This document shows, in pieces, positions 8,429 through 16,818 of a stretch of DNA of 64,000 bases. The first letter of the stretch is position 1. Each line of letters opens with the position of its first letter. Origin of the DNA: Streptomyces sp. ST2-7A (lineage in GTDB: Bacteria > Actinomycetota > Actinomycetes > Streptomycetales > Streptomycetaceae); NCBI RefSeq assembly GCF_021390475.1, contig NZ_JAJUWS010000019.1:43093-107092 (forward strand), in the 5' to 3' direction. A model generated the notes under the pieces. The model worked only from the letters and a program-made list of their open reading frames with translations. It made no database searches and had not been told where the DNA came from. A program made the translations under genes and the position numbers.

Positions 8429-8558
8429 GTGTTCCTCGACAGTTCTCCTGCGGCCGGGCCATCCCCTCACCCAAAACGCGCAAAATTCTTTGCGTAAAGG
8501 GGGTGGGGTGTGGCACACTCGGCCCCTGTCGAGGAACACCCCACACTCCGGAGGACCC
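8429..8558 (+). promoter_or_regulatory. Promoter/operator module A
   Basis: Contains gcgcaaaattctttgcgtaa, then TGTGGCACACTCGG and GTCGAGGAAC, ending 20 bases before a GGAGG ribosome site. The same elements in the same order and spacing occur at 11614-11708. TTGCGT and CACACT, 18 bases apart, could be -35 and -10. An inverted copy of the last box (GTTCCTCGAC) lies at 8432-8441, 90 bp before the direct copy, framing the module. Confidence 0.65.
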
Positions 8559-9767
8559 GTGTCCGCAACCGGCAAACCACGCAAGCCGATCCACCCCGAC
8601 ACCCCCACCACCCGCGCATGGCAGACCGGCCGCCGCATCTACGTCCGCGCCGGCTACCACTCCCAGCTCAACCGCCAGCTCGTCGAACTCGGCACTCACT
8701 GGGACCCCAACCACCGCGCCCGCTGGATCGGCACCACCAAACGCGAAGCCGTCACCGCCCTCGTCCTCGCCGCGGAAACCCGCATCCGAGAAATCGAGGC
8801 CGTCAAACAGGCCGGCCGCTGGATCGTCCTGCCCTACGGCGCCGCCCACATCCACCGCCGCCTGCGCGAGACCAACGCCATCTTCTGCAAGCACACCAAG
8901 GCGTGGGCCGTGCGCACCGACACCGCCTACGCGGAGATCGCCGCCATGGTCGAGGCGTGGAACATCGACCTCGAGCTGGAGCGCGTCGCCCGGCAGGAAA
9001 CCCGCCGCCTGTACTACGAGGAGCAGCGCCTGGAGCGCCGCCGCGCCGAAGCCGTGCACTCCGCCCGCCTGCGCGAGAAAGCCATAGTGGACTCCGGCCG
9101 CACTCTGCTGGGCGGCGACATCCTGCACCTGACCGAGGTCACCCGCCGCTTCCACACCAAGGCCACCGCTCTCGCCACCGCCCGGGACGTCGGCGAGGTC
9201 ATGCGCCTGGACGACGGATGCCGCGCCCTGGTCGTCGGCTCCGAGGTCCACTTCACCAACGAGATCGACGCCTATGACTGCCGGCACCCCGACATGCCCG
9301 TCGACGCCCACTGGCACTTCTCCTACGACCTGCTCCTGATCGAGCCCACCGAGGAGGAACTGGCCGAGGAGACCGGCCGGGCCATGGCCGGCATCGACGC
9401 CGACGAACTCCACGCCCTGATGACCGCCGCCGCCCGTCTGACCGCCGCCACAGCCGAGGACCGGTGGACCCCCACCCCCGAGGACACCCTCACCGGGGAG
9501 ATCGTCGCCGGCACCGGCTTCCGCGGCATGGTCCCCGCCGGTCGCCTCATGCTGACCCGCGACGGCCGCGTCATCTGGCAGCACCCCGGCTTCCACCCCG
9601 AGTACATCCGCAGCGAGGGCCTCACCGCCGACCCCACTCTCGTGCAACGCCTGCGTGACGCACTGGCCCCCGGCGCCCGCACCCGCGTCGTGCCCGGCAC
9701 CGTCCCCGTCCAATACACCGTGAGGACCCATGACCACCCCCCCGCCCCTGCACCTGACCCGCAGTGA
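8559..9767 (+). CDS. Hypothetical early protein, possible DNA-metabolism domain
   Basis: 402 aa from the GTG preceded by GGAGG. The N-terminus has two similar units, YHSQLNRQLVELGTHWDP..RWIG and HIHRRLRETNAIF..KAWAV. They resemble the small domain (sequence pattern LGARWDP...WYVP) found at the ends of some primases and helicases. A coiled, charged middle (VARQETRRLYYEEQRLERRR) and a folded C-terminal half of unknown family follow. First gene of the early operon under promoter module A. Confidence 0.75.
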   Translation: MSATGKPRKPIHPDTPTTRAWQTGRRIYVRAGYHSQLNRQLVELGTHWDPNHRARWIGTTKREAVTALVLAAETRIREIEAVKQAGRWIVLPYGAAHIHRRLRETNAIFCKHTKAWAVRTDTAYAEIAAMVEAWNIDLELERVARQETRRLYYEEQRLERRRAEAVHSARLREKAIVDSGRTLLGGDILHLTEVTRRFHTKATALATARDVGEVMRLDDGCRALVVGSEVHFTNEIDAYDCRHPDMPVDAHWHFSYDLLLIEPTEEELAEETGRAMAGIDADELHALMTAAARLTAATAEDRWTPTPEDTLTGEIVAGTGFRGMVPAGRLMLTRDGRVIWQHPGFHPEYIRSEGLTADPTLVQRLRDALAPGARTRVVPGTVPVQYTVRTHDHPPAPAPDPQ

Positions 9768-9996
9768 ACTCGCCCGCCGCTACCGCGTCGCCCCCTCCAC
9801 CGTGGGCCGCGCACTGGAACGCGGCTTGGCCGAACACCGCGCCGATCCCGCCACCGCCCCCGCACCCCCCGACCCGGTCAACCCCGGCGAGCCCTCCCTG
9901 CGCTACGACGCCGCACAGATGGACGCCTGGTGGCCCAAGCGCCCCCTGCGACGCGGCCCCCGCCCCCCCCCCGCGCCCGAGGAGACCCGACCGTGA
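9730..9996 (+). CDS. Small helix-turn-helix protein
   Basis: 88 aa. Residues 9-35 (LTRSELARRYRVAPSTVGRA) form a clear HTH like excisionase/MerR-type N-termini; the rest is proline-rich. It overlaps the end of the previous gene by 38 bases in another frame. Could be a DNA-binding regulator or excisionase-like factor. Confidence 0.7.
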   Translation: MTTPPPLHLTRSELARRYRVAPSTVGRALERGLAEHRADPATAPAPPDPVNPGEPSLRYDAAQMDAWWPKRPLRRGPRPPPAPEETRP

Positions 9997-10379
9997 AGAC
10001 CGTGTTCTCTGCGCCCGCCCACGCCCTGTCCCCGGCCCGCGCCCGCCAACTGCGCCGGTTCGACCCCCTACTGGTCGAACACCACCGCCGCCTCGGGGTG
10101 CCCTGGGTCGCCCGCCTCACCGCCCTGACCCCCACCGGCCGCACCCCCTTCCGCCGCGAGTTCCTGCCCCGCCGCGACGACTACGGCCAGGCCGACCCCC
10201 GCGGCAACGGCATCATCTGCTACTGGACCCTCCAGGCCGGTGAGCTGTACGAGGCGCACTGCCCCCGGACCGACGGCACCGCCGAACGCCGCTACCTGAC
10301 CGTCGACGCCGACGGCCTGCTGATCGAGTGCACGAAAGAGGAGGTCCAGCAGTGGCTGGCAAACGTCACCTCGGAGTGA
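9993..10379 (+). CDS. Hypothetical protein
   Basis: 128 aa from the GTG overlapping the upstream stop (GTGA). Readable folded segments: LSPARARQLRRFDPLLVEHH and ELYEAHCPRTDGTAERRYL. No family recognised. Its end overlaps the PAPS-reductase gene by 28 bases, suggesting translational coupling. Confidence 0.65.
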   Translation: MKTVFSAPAHALSPARARQLRRFDPLLVEHHRRLGVPWVARLTALTPTGRTPFRREFLPRRDDYGQADPRGNGIICYWTLQAGELYEAHCPRTDGTAERRYLTVDADGLLIECTKEEVQQWLANVTSE

Positions 10380-11611
10380 ACGTCCTGGAAGCCGCCCGGC
10401 ACCGCATCAACCGGGTCTTCTCCGACTTCCCCCGCATCTACGTCTCCTTCTCCGGCGGCAAGGACTCCGGCGTCCTCCTGGAGCTGGCCGCCAACGAGGC
10501 CCGCCGCCGCGGTCGACGCATCGGCGTACTGATCGTGGACCTGGAAGCCCAGTACGCCCTGACGATCGACTACATCCACGCCATGCTGAAGCGCCATGCG
10601 GACGTGATCGACCCGTACTGGGTGGCGCTGCCGCTGAACCTGCGCAACGCCGTCTCGCAGTTCGAACCTCAGTGGATGTGCTGGGACCCCGACCGGGAAG
10701 AGGACTGGGTGCGCCGTCCCCCGCCCGGCGCCATCACCGACGAGGAGTACTTCCCGTTCTTCCGTCGCCGCATGGAGTTCGAGGAGTTCGTGCCGGCCTT
10801 CGGCGAGTGGTACGCCCGCCAAGGCGAGCACGGCCAGGAGCAGCTCACCGCCTGCCTGGTCGGGATCCGTACCCAGGAGTCCCTCAACCGGTGGCGCACC
10901 ATCGCGCGCCGCTACAAGCGCTCCCACGAGAACCTGGCATGGACCACGTGGGTGGGCGGCGGCTGCTACAACGCGTATCCGATCTACGACTGGCGCACCG
11001 AGGACATCTGGACCTACTACGGGCGGACCAAAACGCCGTACAACCGGCTGTACGACCGGATGCACCAAGCAGGGCTCACGATCCACCAGGCCCGTATCTG
11101 CCAGCCGTACGGTGACGACCAGCGGCGCGGCCTGTGGCTGTATCACGTCATCGAGCCCGAGACGTGGTCGAAGGTGGTGGCCCGGGTCCAGGGCGCGAAC
11201 TTCGGAGCGACGCACGCGCGCACCAGCGGCAACGTCCTGGGCCGCATCAAGATCACCAAGCCGGACGGGCTGACGTGGCAGGAGTTCGCCCACAACCTGC
11301 TGGACTCCATGCCCCAGCCCACAGCGGAGCACTACCGGGCGAAGATCGCGGTGTTCCTGCGCTGGTACCAACTACGCGGCTACCCCGACGGCATCCCGGA
11401 CGAGGGGTCGGCCACCTCGAAGAAGGAGCCGTCCTGGACGCGGATCTGCAAAGTGCTCCTCGCGCAGGACTACTGGTGCAAGGGGCTGTCGTTCACCCCG
11501 ACCAAGCGTGAGGCGTACACCCGCTACCGGGAGCTGATGAACAAGCGGCGGGCACTGTGGCAGGTCGACCGCATGGGCCTGGCTCGCGCCGCTTCCTCGC
11601 GGGAGGAGTGA
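10352..11611 (+). CDS. PAPS reductase-like/DUF3440 protein (IbrA-like)
   Basis: 419 aa; GTG start with GAGGAGG seven bases upstream. The PP-loop SGGKDS is at residues 34-39, followed by the nucleotide-binding domain, LVGIRTQESLNRW, and a long C-terminal half (YDWRTEDIWTYYG, GGGCYNAYPIYDW, ICQPYG) as in DUF3440/IbrA proteins. PP-loop enzymes of this group activate or transfer sulfur or AMP; the substrate of IbrA-type members is not settled. A ParB-like (IbrB-type) protein is encoded 0.5 kb downstream, matching the known ibrA-ibrB pairing. Last gene of the first early operon; a 19-bp hairpin follows its stop. Confidence 0.88.
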   Translation: MAGKRHLGVNVLEAARHRINRVFSDFPRIYVSFSGGKDSGVLLELAANEARRRGRRIGVLIVDLEAQYALTIDYIHAMLKRHADVIDPYWVALPLNLRNAVSQFEPQWMCWDPDREEDWVRRPPPGAITDEEYFPFFRRRMEFEEFVPAFGEWYARQGEHGQEQLTACLVGIRTQESLNRWRTIARRYKRSHENLAWTTWVGGGCYNAYPIYDWRTEDIWTYYGRTKTPYNRLYDRMHQAGLTIHQARICQPYGDDQRRGLWLYHVIEPETWSKVVARVQGANFGATHARTSGNVLGRIKITKPDGLTWQEFAHNLLDSMPQPTAEHYRAKIAVFLRWYQLRGYPDGIPDEGSATSKKEPSWTRICKVLLAQDYWCKGLSFTPTKREAYTRYRELMNKRRALWQVDRMGLARAASSREE

Positions 11612-11613
11612 AC

Positions 11614-11655
11614 CCCACCTCCTTTACGCAAAATCCTTTGCGTAAAGGAGGTGGG
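11614..11655. promoter_or_regulatory. Large perfect palindrome between early operons
   Basis: CCCACCTCCTTTACGCAAA-atcc-TTTGCGTAAAGGAGGTGGG, 19 bp per arm. It may end the upstream operon and be an operator for the downstream one. In module A only the right arm is conserved, which argues for DNA binding rather than RNA structure alone. Confidence 0.75.
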
Positions 11656-11708
11656 TTGTGCCACACTCGGACACGTCGAGGAACCACACCACCACACACG
11701 GAGAACCC
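11640..11708 (+). promoter_or_regulatory. Promoter/operator module B
   Basis: TTGCGT (11638-11643), 18 bases, CACACT (11662-11667), CGG, then GTCGAGGAAC and a GGAGA ribosome site before the GNAT start. Nearly the same as module A at 8429-8558, so both operons are probably controlled together. Confidence 0.65.
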
Positions 11709-12128
11709 ATGACCCACCTCACCACCCTCACCGACACCCACCCCGACTTCTACCCCACCCTCGGCCCTTACCTCGCCAACCGCGACGTCCACCACGAAAT
11801 CGGCGGCCCCATCTGGGACGAACCCACCAAGACCTGGATCATCGCCCGCACCGGCACCACCATCACCGGCTTCATCGGCATCAACCAGGGCAACCGACGC
11901 ACCACCGTCGAATCCCTGTGGATCGCCCCCAACGCCCCCGCCGACACCCCCACCCACCTCATCAACGCCGCCGTCACCAACTTCGGCCACGACCGCGACC
12001 TCCACACCGTCGTCCGCAACTCCCTCGCCGACACCCACACCAAAGCCGGCTTCGCCACCCTCAAGACCACCCGCAACTTCACCACCATGGTCCGCCCCGC
12101 CACCATCCGCGAGGCCGGCCGTGACTGA
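11709..12128 (+). CDS. Small GNAT-fold protein
   Basis: 139 aa from the ATG behind GGAGA. The pattern fits a GNAT N-acyltransferase: strands TITGFIGINQG and TTVESLWIAP, helix HLINAAVTNFG, then KAGFATLKTTRNFTTMV at the C-terminal end. The acetyl-CoA loop (usually Q/RxxGxG/A) is weak, so the donor and substrate are uncertain. Located between PAPS-reductase and ParB genes and overlapping the latter, it may act on the same substrate. GNAT-fold proteins such as phage Mu Mom modify DNA bases; that link is inference. Confidence 0.75.
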   Translation: MTHLTTLTDTHPDFYPTLGPYLANRDVHHEIGGPIWDEPTKTWIIARTGTTITGFIGINQGNRRTTVESLWIAPNAPADTPTHLINAAVTNFGHDRDLHTVVRNSLADTHTKAGFATLKTTRNFTTMVRPATIREAGRD

Positions 12129-12816
12129 ACAACTCGACCTCCTCGGCCAGGCCATCGTCGACGACGCCACCACCCTCTTCGCCCGCCTCGCCGAACTCCC
12201 CGAAGACCAGCGCATCGACACCATCAACGCCCTGCGCACCGCCCTCGCCCGCCACTCACCCATGCGTGACGAACCCGTCGACTGCGTCCTGTGGGTCAAG
12301 GCCGACCGCCTCCAAGCCAACGACTACAACCCCAACGTCGTCGCCCCACCCGAGATGCGCCTCCTCAAGCACTCCATCGACGCCGACGGCTACACCCAAC
12401 CCATCGTCGCCTGGCCCGTCGAGGACTGGGGCCCCACCGACGGCACCTACGAAGTCGTCGACGGCTTCCACCGCCACCGCGTCGGCAAAGAAACCCCCGC
12501 CCTGCGCAAGCGCCTCCACGGACGCCTCCCCGTCACCGTCATCCGCCCCGAGCGCACCGAGCGGACCGACCGCATGGCCGCCACCGTCCGCCACAACCGC
12601 GCCCGCGGCGAACACACCGTCGACGGCATGTCCGACATGGTCCTCGAACTCGCCCGCCGCGGGAAAAGCGACGAATGGATCGGACAGGAACTCGGCATGC
12701 AACCCGACGAAGTCCTGCGACTGCGCCAAGTCCAAGGCCTCGCCGAACTCTTCGCCGACCGCGAGTTCTCCGAAGCCTTCGAAGCCGACACCGAACCCCA
12801 ATGGCCCACCACCTGA
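12121..12816 (+). CDS. ParB-like nuclease-fold protein (IbrB-like)
   Basis: 231 aa, GTG start overlapping the GNAT gene by 8 bases. ParB/Srx-type core at about 55-125: VKADRLQANDYNPN, HSIDADGYTQPIVAW and VVDGFHRHRVG (the GxHR-type motif). A helix-turn-helix follows at about 175-215 (DEWIGQELGMQPDEVLRLRQ). IbrB family members pair with IbrA PAPS reductases; ParB-fold proteins next to phage DNA-modification enzymes often bind DNA or nucleotides. Probable DNA-binding partner of the protein encoded at 10352. Confidence 0.85.
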   Translation: MTEQLDLLGQAIVDDATTLFARLAELPEDQRIDTINALRTALARHSPMRDEPVDCVLWVKADRLQANDYNPNVVAPPEMRLLKHSIDADGYTQPIVAWPVEDWGPTDGTYEVVDGFHRHRVGKETPALRKRLHGRLPVTVIRPERTERTDRMAATVRHNRARGEHTVDGMSDMVLELARRGKSDEWIGQELGMQPDEVLRLRQVQGLAELFADREFSEAFEADTEPQWPTT

Positions 12817-12834
12817 CCCGAAGGCCCCACCACC

Positions 12835-13200
12835 ATGACCGACACACCCGCTCACCTGCGACCCGGCGCCGCCCGCTACACCAAGACCGGCCGCACCTGG
12901 ACCCTCCTCGTCGACCAGGAGGTCCTCGACTCCATCACCACCACCGACGCCACCACCGTCCTCGCCACCAAACGCGGCGGCACCACCAAGGAACAGCGCA
13001 TCACCGGCAAGTACCGGCCCGGCGAGGAGCCCGGCCGGTACCACCTCGAGTTGGCAGCCGAGGAACGTACCCACTGCGCGGAGTGCAACCGCAGCTGGCC
13101 CGTCGACGCGATGGAGGAGGAACCGGACTCCTCCGGCATCGTCCTACCCGTCTGCCCCCGCTGCGCCCGCCTCGCCCCCTACGAGCGCTCCTACGCCTGA
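12835..13200 (+). CDS. Zinc-ribbon hypothetical protein
   Basis: 121 aa. N-terminal two-thirds is a strand-rich domain (YTKTGRTWTLLVDQEVLD); residues 81-112 hold CAEC and CPRC, a four-Cys zinc ribbon. Cotranscribed with the ParB-like gene (18-base gap). Function unknown. Confidence 0.75.
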   Translation: MTDTPAHLRPGAARYTKTGRTWTLLVDQEVLDSITTTDATTVLATKRGGTTKEQRITGKYRPGEEPGRYHLELAAEERTHCAECNRSWPVDAMEEEPDSSGIVLPVCPRCARLAPYERSYA

Positions 13201-13221
13201 CCCACCGGAGAGACCCCACCC

Positions 13222-14076
13222 ATGGCCACGCTGCACACCACCATCACCACCGCCCTAGCCGAAGGCACCGCGCCCTTCACCGACCCGGACGGCACCACCT
13301 GGAACGCCCCAGTCCTCGCCGTCCTCGCCCTGGCCGGGGCCGCTGCCCGCGCCCCCCTCGCCAACACGCTGACCGCCCCGCTCGAAGTCGAGACGGCCGA
13401 CGACCAGGGCGCCATCATCCGCATCGACCGGTGGCGCGCCGAGGTCGACGCCTCCGGCCTGGTCCGACCCATGTGCACCGAGCCCGCCTGCTCCCACCGG
13501 CCCCGCCCCGGCACCCCACGGTGCACCGGCCACATGAGCCGGGACGACTTCCGCGCAGCCGTCCAAGAACAAGGCGCCGCGGCCGAACAAGCCGCCGCCG
13601 ACCAGGCCGAACTCATCCAGCAGGCCGACCGCGTCCTCGGCCTGTCCCGGAACGAGATCATCCGCACCTTCGCCACGTACGGTATCCACGACGGGCGGGT
13701 CCGCTCCCTGGCCCGCCCTCGCCCCGCCGAACGCATCGTGCTGCCCGGCCCGCCCCCCGCGCCGATCCCCGAGGACTGGGGCCCCGAAGCCCGACTCGTC
13801 GAAACCGGCGCCCAAGCCCGCGCCCGCCGCCTCGCCCTGGAAGCCCTGGAGCCCCTGCGCCGGGTCACCGGCGAATGGCAGGGCATCAACCTCGCCGACG
13901 CCATCGACGAAGCCGACACCGACGACTCCCGGGCACAGGACGAACTCCTGGAGCTGAACAAGCGCACCGGCGGGGACCGCGTGCACCTGCACGTGGCGTA
14001 CGAGAAAACCGCCGACAGGGCGTGTGAGCTCCTGGCGCAGATGCTCGCACACGCCCTCGTCTCACCCGCCCCCTGA
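13222..14076 (+). CDS. Hypothetical protein with Cys/His cluster
   Basis: 284 aa. Central CTEPACSHRPRPGTPRCTGH is a compact C-C-H-C-H metal site. The C-terminal half is helical and charged (RRLALEALEPLRRVTGEW, DELLELNKRTGGDR). Starts with ATG after GGAGAG. No family recognised; position in the early operon suggests a role in nucleic-acid or host takeover functions. Confidence 0.75.
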   Translation: MATLHTTITTALAEGTAPFTDPDGTTWNAPVLAVLALAGAAARAPLANTLTAPLEVETADDQGAIIRIDRWRAEVDASGLVRPMCTEPACSHRPRPGTPRCTGHMSRDDFRAAVQEQGAAAEQAAADQAELIQQADRVLGLSRNEIIRTFATYGIHDGRVRSLARPRPAERIVLPGPPPAPIPEDWGPEARLVETGAQARARRLALEALEPLRRVTGEWQGINLADAIDEADTDDSRAQDELLELNKRTGGDRVHLHVAYEKTADRACELLAQMLAHALVSPAP

Positions 14077-14137
14077 CCGCGTCCTTCATCACCCCTCCGA
14101 GGGGCCCCACCTGCCCGGCACCCGAAGGAGACCCCGG

Positions 14138-14806
14138 ATGCAGACCTCCATCGTGGTGGTGTACGGCTCAGCCGCCGACCCCACCGTCACCCACCCCGGC
14201 GACATCGACGTCGCCCACACCGGCCCCCGCGAGACCGCCGAACCCCTCGTCGCCGAATGGGCCCGCACCCACGGACGCGAGGGCCTGCCGATCGACTGGC
14301 ACCCCGCCCACCCCACCCACGACAACCTCACCCTCCCCACCCCCTGCAACACCCCCGGCCACGCCACCATCCTCTCCGGCGACGTCACGATCACCTGGCA
14401 GCCCCTGACCGGCCTCACCAGCCAGATCCGCGCCCACGGACACCACCCCAAGCACCTGCGCACCCGGCTCACCGCCCCCGGCCCGCCCTGGCGTCTCGCC
14501 GCCCTCCCCGGCCCCCGGGACACCGGCCGGTGGGACGACTACATCGAGGGCCTGACCGCCCTGCGCAGCGCCGTGGCCAAGCGCCCGCCGGCCCGCGCGG
14601 TCCTGCTCGACCTGTGGGGGCCGCTCCTCGGCCGGCTCCTGGACCAAGACCCCACCCCCGACCCCGACGCGCTCGCCGAACTGACCGCCGCCTCGCCGGC
14701 CGCCGCCGACGGCGCCGTGGTCCTCGCCTTCCACCCCGGCGGGACGATCGGCCAGCCCTACGGCCACCTCACCGGACCCGACCTTGCCCACCGCCTCTAC
14801 CCCTGA
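14138..14806 (+). CDS. Minimal nucleotidyltransferase-like protein
   Basis: 222 aa, ATG after GAAGGAG. Motif YGSAADPTVTHPGDIDVAH matches the GS...DxD signature of polymerase-beta-type nucleotidyltransferases, and LPIDWHP supplies the third acidic strand. The C-terminal 120 residues are helical (DYIEGLTALRSAVAK). No HEPN partner gene is adjacent, so it is not an obvious MNT/HEPN toxin-antitoxin pair. Substrate unknown; it could modify nucleotides or a protein. Confidence 0.75.
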   Translation: MQTSIVVVYGSAADPTVTHPGDIDVAHTGPRETAEPLVAEWARTHGREGLPIDWHPAHPTHDNLTLPTPCNTPGHATILSGDVTITWQPLTGLTSQIRAHGHHPKHLRTRLTAPGPPWRLAALPGPRDTGRWDDYIEGLTALRSAVAKRPPARAVLLDLWGPLLGRLLDQDPTPDPDALAELTAASPAAADGAVVLAFHPGGTIGQPYGHLTGPDLAHRLYP

Positions 14807-14819
14807 ACGGAGAAACCCG

Positions 14820-15308
14820 ATGACCGAGATCATCAATCTCACCCCGCACCCCATCACCGTCCTGGACCACGACGGCAGCCTCATCCGGGAGATCCCGCCG
14901 TCCGGCCAGGTCGCCCGTCTGACGGCCGAGCGACAGGACGCCGGTGATCTCGCGGGCATCCCCCTCGGCATCACCACCTACGGCGACAACGCGGAGATGC
15001 CCGAGCCCCGCGAGGGGGTCCGGTACGTCGTGTCCCTGGTCACCGCCCTCGCCCTCGCCGGCTCTGACCGGGACGACCTCCTCGTCGTGGACCAGGAAGT
15101 CCGCGACGGAACCGGCCGGATCATCGGCTGCCGGGGCCTGGCCGTCCCCCGCGCCCGCCCCGCCCGGCACGCGGAGCTGGAGGAGATCCGGGAGGTGTAC
15201 GAGATGGGCTTGACCGAGATCGCGGGCACCCGCAGTTTGCGGGCCGCCCACCGCATGCGCAACATCGCCCGGGGCGTGCTGGCCATCGCCCGCCGCCCCA
15301 ACCCCTGA
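14820..15308 (+). CDS. Conserved phage-type hypothetical protein
   Basis: 162 aa, ATG after GGAG. The N-terminus EIINLTPHPITVLD and the core YVVSLVTALALAG..DDLLVVDQEVRDGTGRIIGCRGLA match a protein type I recall from many tailed phages, without a defined function. A helical, basic C-terminus follows. Confidence 0.75.
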   Translation: MTEIINLTPHPITVLDHDGSLIREIPPSGQVARLTAERQDAGDLAGIPLGITTYGDNAEMPEPREGVRYVVSLVTALALAGSDRDDLLVVDQEVRDGTGRIIGCRGLAVPRARPARHAELEEIREVYEMGLTEIAGTRSLRAAHRMRNIARGVLAIARRPNP

Positions 15309-15329
15309 CCCCTGACCCCTGACCCCTGC
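15302..15329 (+). repeat. Four tandem 7-bp repeats over a stop codon
   Basis: CCCCTGA three times, then CCCCTGC. The first unit contains the stop codon of the preceding gene, so changes in repeat number would not extend the protein. Confidence 0.9.
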
Positions 15330-15409
15330 CCGGACACGACGAAGACGACCCCGCCCCGGAACGCACCCGGGGCGGGGCCGGACCCCTCATCCCCTCCGAG
15401 GAGAAACCC

Positions 15410-16297
15410 ATGGGACGACAGATCCGCCGCGTACCACTCGACTTCGACTGGCCCCTCAACAAAGCCTGGCACGGCTTCCTCCTGCCGGACCGCTTCGACG
15501 AGAACCCCTGCCCGGACTGCGAGAGGGGCCACTCCCCGCACGCCGAATCCCTCTACACCCTGTGGTACGGACGCCGCCCCTTCGACCCGGCCAGCACCGG
15601 ATCCACCCCGTGGCTCCCCGAGGCCCCGGCCATCCGCGACCTCGCTGAACGGCACATCGTGGACGCCCCCGACCACTACGGCAGTGGAGAGATCGCCATC
15701 GCCTGTGAGGCCCGACGCCTCGCCGACTTCTTCAACGCCAGATGGTCCCACCACCTCTCCCAGGACGACGTGAACGCCCTGGCCACCGCCGATCGCCTCC
15801 ACGACTTCACCCACACCTGGAGCCCGGAGAACGGATGGCAGAAGCTCGACCCACCCGTCACCCCGACCGCCGCCCGGGTCAACAAATGGTCGCTCCACGG
15901 ATTCGGCCACGACGCAATCAACGCGGCCGTCGTCATCCGAGCCCGCTGCGAACGCGAAGGCGCCGACGACACATGCCGAACCTGCCAGGGCCACGCCGGC
16001 ATCGAGGCATACCCGGGACAGCGCGCCGAAGCCGAACAATGGGAGCCCACGGACCCGCCCACGGGCGAGGGCTGGCAACTCTGGGAAACCGTCAGCGAGG
16101 GATCCCCCATCAGCCCGGTGTGCACCACGGCCGACGAGCTGGCCGCGTGGATGTCCGACCCGGCACGCGGTGACCGCTGGATTCCCACGGAAGCGGCCCG
16201 AGAGTTCATCGACGTCGGATGGGCGCCGACGGGTGTCGTCTCACCCGGGCGTGGTTACTCCTCCGGAGTGGAGGCCATCGGCTGGAAACCCCAGTAG
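15410..16297 (+). CDS. Hypothetical actinophage-type protein
   Basis: 295 aa; ATG after GAGGAG. N-terminus RRVPLDFDWPLNKAWHGFL is a pattern seen in actinophage early proteins. CPDCERGHSPHAE and CRTCQGHAGIE are two Cys/His metal-like sites, the second like a CRxCxG zinc motif. Last + strand gene of the early region; it converges with the lysis genes. Confidence 0.75.
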   Translation: MGRQIRRVPLDFDWPLNKAWHGFLLPDRFDENPCPDCERGHSPHAESLYTLWYGRRPFDPASTGSTPWLPEAPAIRDLAERHIVDAPDHYGSGEIAIACEARRLADFFNARWSHHLSQDDVNALATADRLHDFTHTWSPENGWQKLDPPVTPTAARVNKWSLHGFGHDAINAAVVIRARCEREGADDTCRTCQGHAGIEAYPGQRAEAEQWEPTDPPTGEGWQLWETVSEGSPISPVCTTADELAAWMSDPARGDRWIPTEAAREFIDVGWAPTGVVSPGRGYSSGVEAIGWKPQ

Positions 16298-16521
16298 ACC
16301 CCGAACACGTAGGCGGCCCTGTGCACGGTCCCCACGCCCCGGATACAAGATCGGGGCCGGGCCCGGGGCACCACCCCCGGACCCGACCCCGCAACGACGC
16401 CGCACCTGCCAAGGCCACCGACGCCTTCCTCTTCCTCACCCGATTATCCCCCGCCCCCACCCCCGCGGCTCCCCACCATCAGGGAAACTCCGGCAAAACC
16501 CACGCTCACCCCTCCTCCGCC
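16298..16521. other. Convergent intergenic region
   Basis: Separates early + strand genes from lysis - strand genes. GC-rich with partial dyads near 16345-16375 (GGGGCCGGGCCCGGGGC) that may terminate both units, but none is clean. Confidence 0.4.
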
Positions 16522-16815
16522 TCAGCAGTGATGCTGCGCCCGCCACAGCAGCACCGTCCTCTGCGCCAGCAGCACCGCCAGCGCCAGCACCAGCCCCGCC
16601 CGCACCCACCGCAGAGCGGGCACCGCATCCGGCCACACCATGATCGCGACCGTGTACCCGCCCAGCGCACCCAGCGCAGCCGCCCCCGCCATCAAGTGCC
16701 GCCCCTCCGGGGACCGCCACCACCGGGCGAGCACGTGATACGCGACGCAGAACACCACCGCCGCCACCAGCAACAACCCACTCGCCGCGGCGTTCACTAT
16801 CCGATCGGGCTCCAT
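16522..16815 (-). CDS. Small membrane protein, lysis cassette
   Basis: 97 aa with three predicted membrane segments (about 8-27, 42-60, 68-88). Last gene of the lysis operon. Its position and size fit a second holin or an antiholin/spanin-like accessory; I cannot assign which. Confidence 0.7.
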   Translation of the reverse strand: MEPDRIVNAAASGLLLVAAVVFCVAYHVLARWWRSPEGRHLMAGAAALGALGGYTVAIMVWPDAVPALRWVRAGLVLALAVLLAQRTVLLWRAQHHC

Positions 16816-16818
16816 CGC

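Larger units (their letters stand above)
8063..8558. other. Divergent control region
   Basis: No gene fits here. It holds a hairpin (8138-8164), an inverted repeat (8176-8198), two CRISPR-repeat-like hairpins (8310-8389) and the promoter module of the next operon (8429-8558). These are listed separately. Confidence 0.6.

Noticed and set aside
14138..15308. Toxin-antitoxin pair (nucleotidyltransferase plus next gene)
   Set aside because: The following protein is a conserved phage type without HEPN motifs.
5033..16300. Integrase or excisionase next to attL
   Set aside because: No tyrosine or serine recombinase motifs found; the 88-aa HTH at 9730 could be excisionase-like but is too general to call.
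16345..16375. Clean bidirectional terminator in the early/lysis convergent region
   Set aside because: Only overlapping partial GC dyads; no single stable stem with a defined loop.
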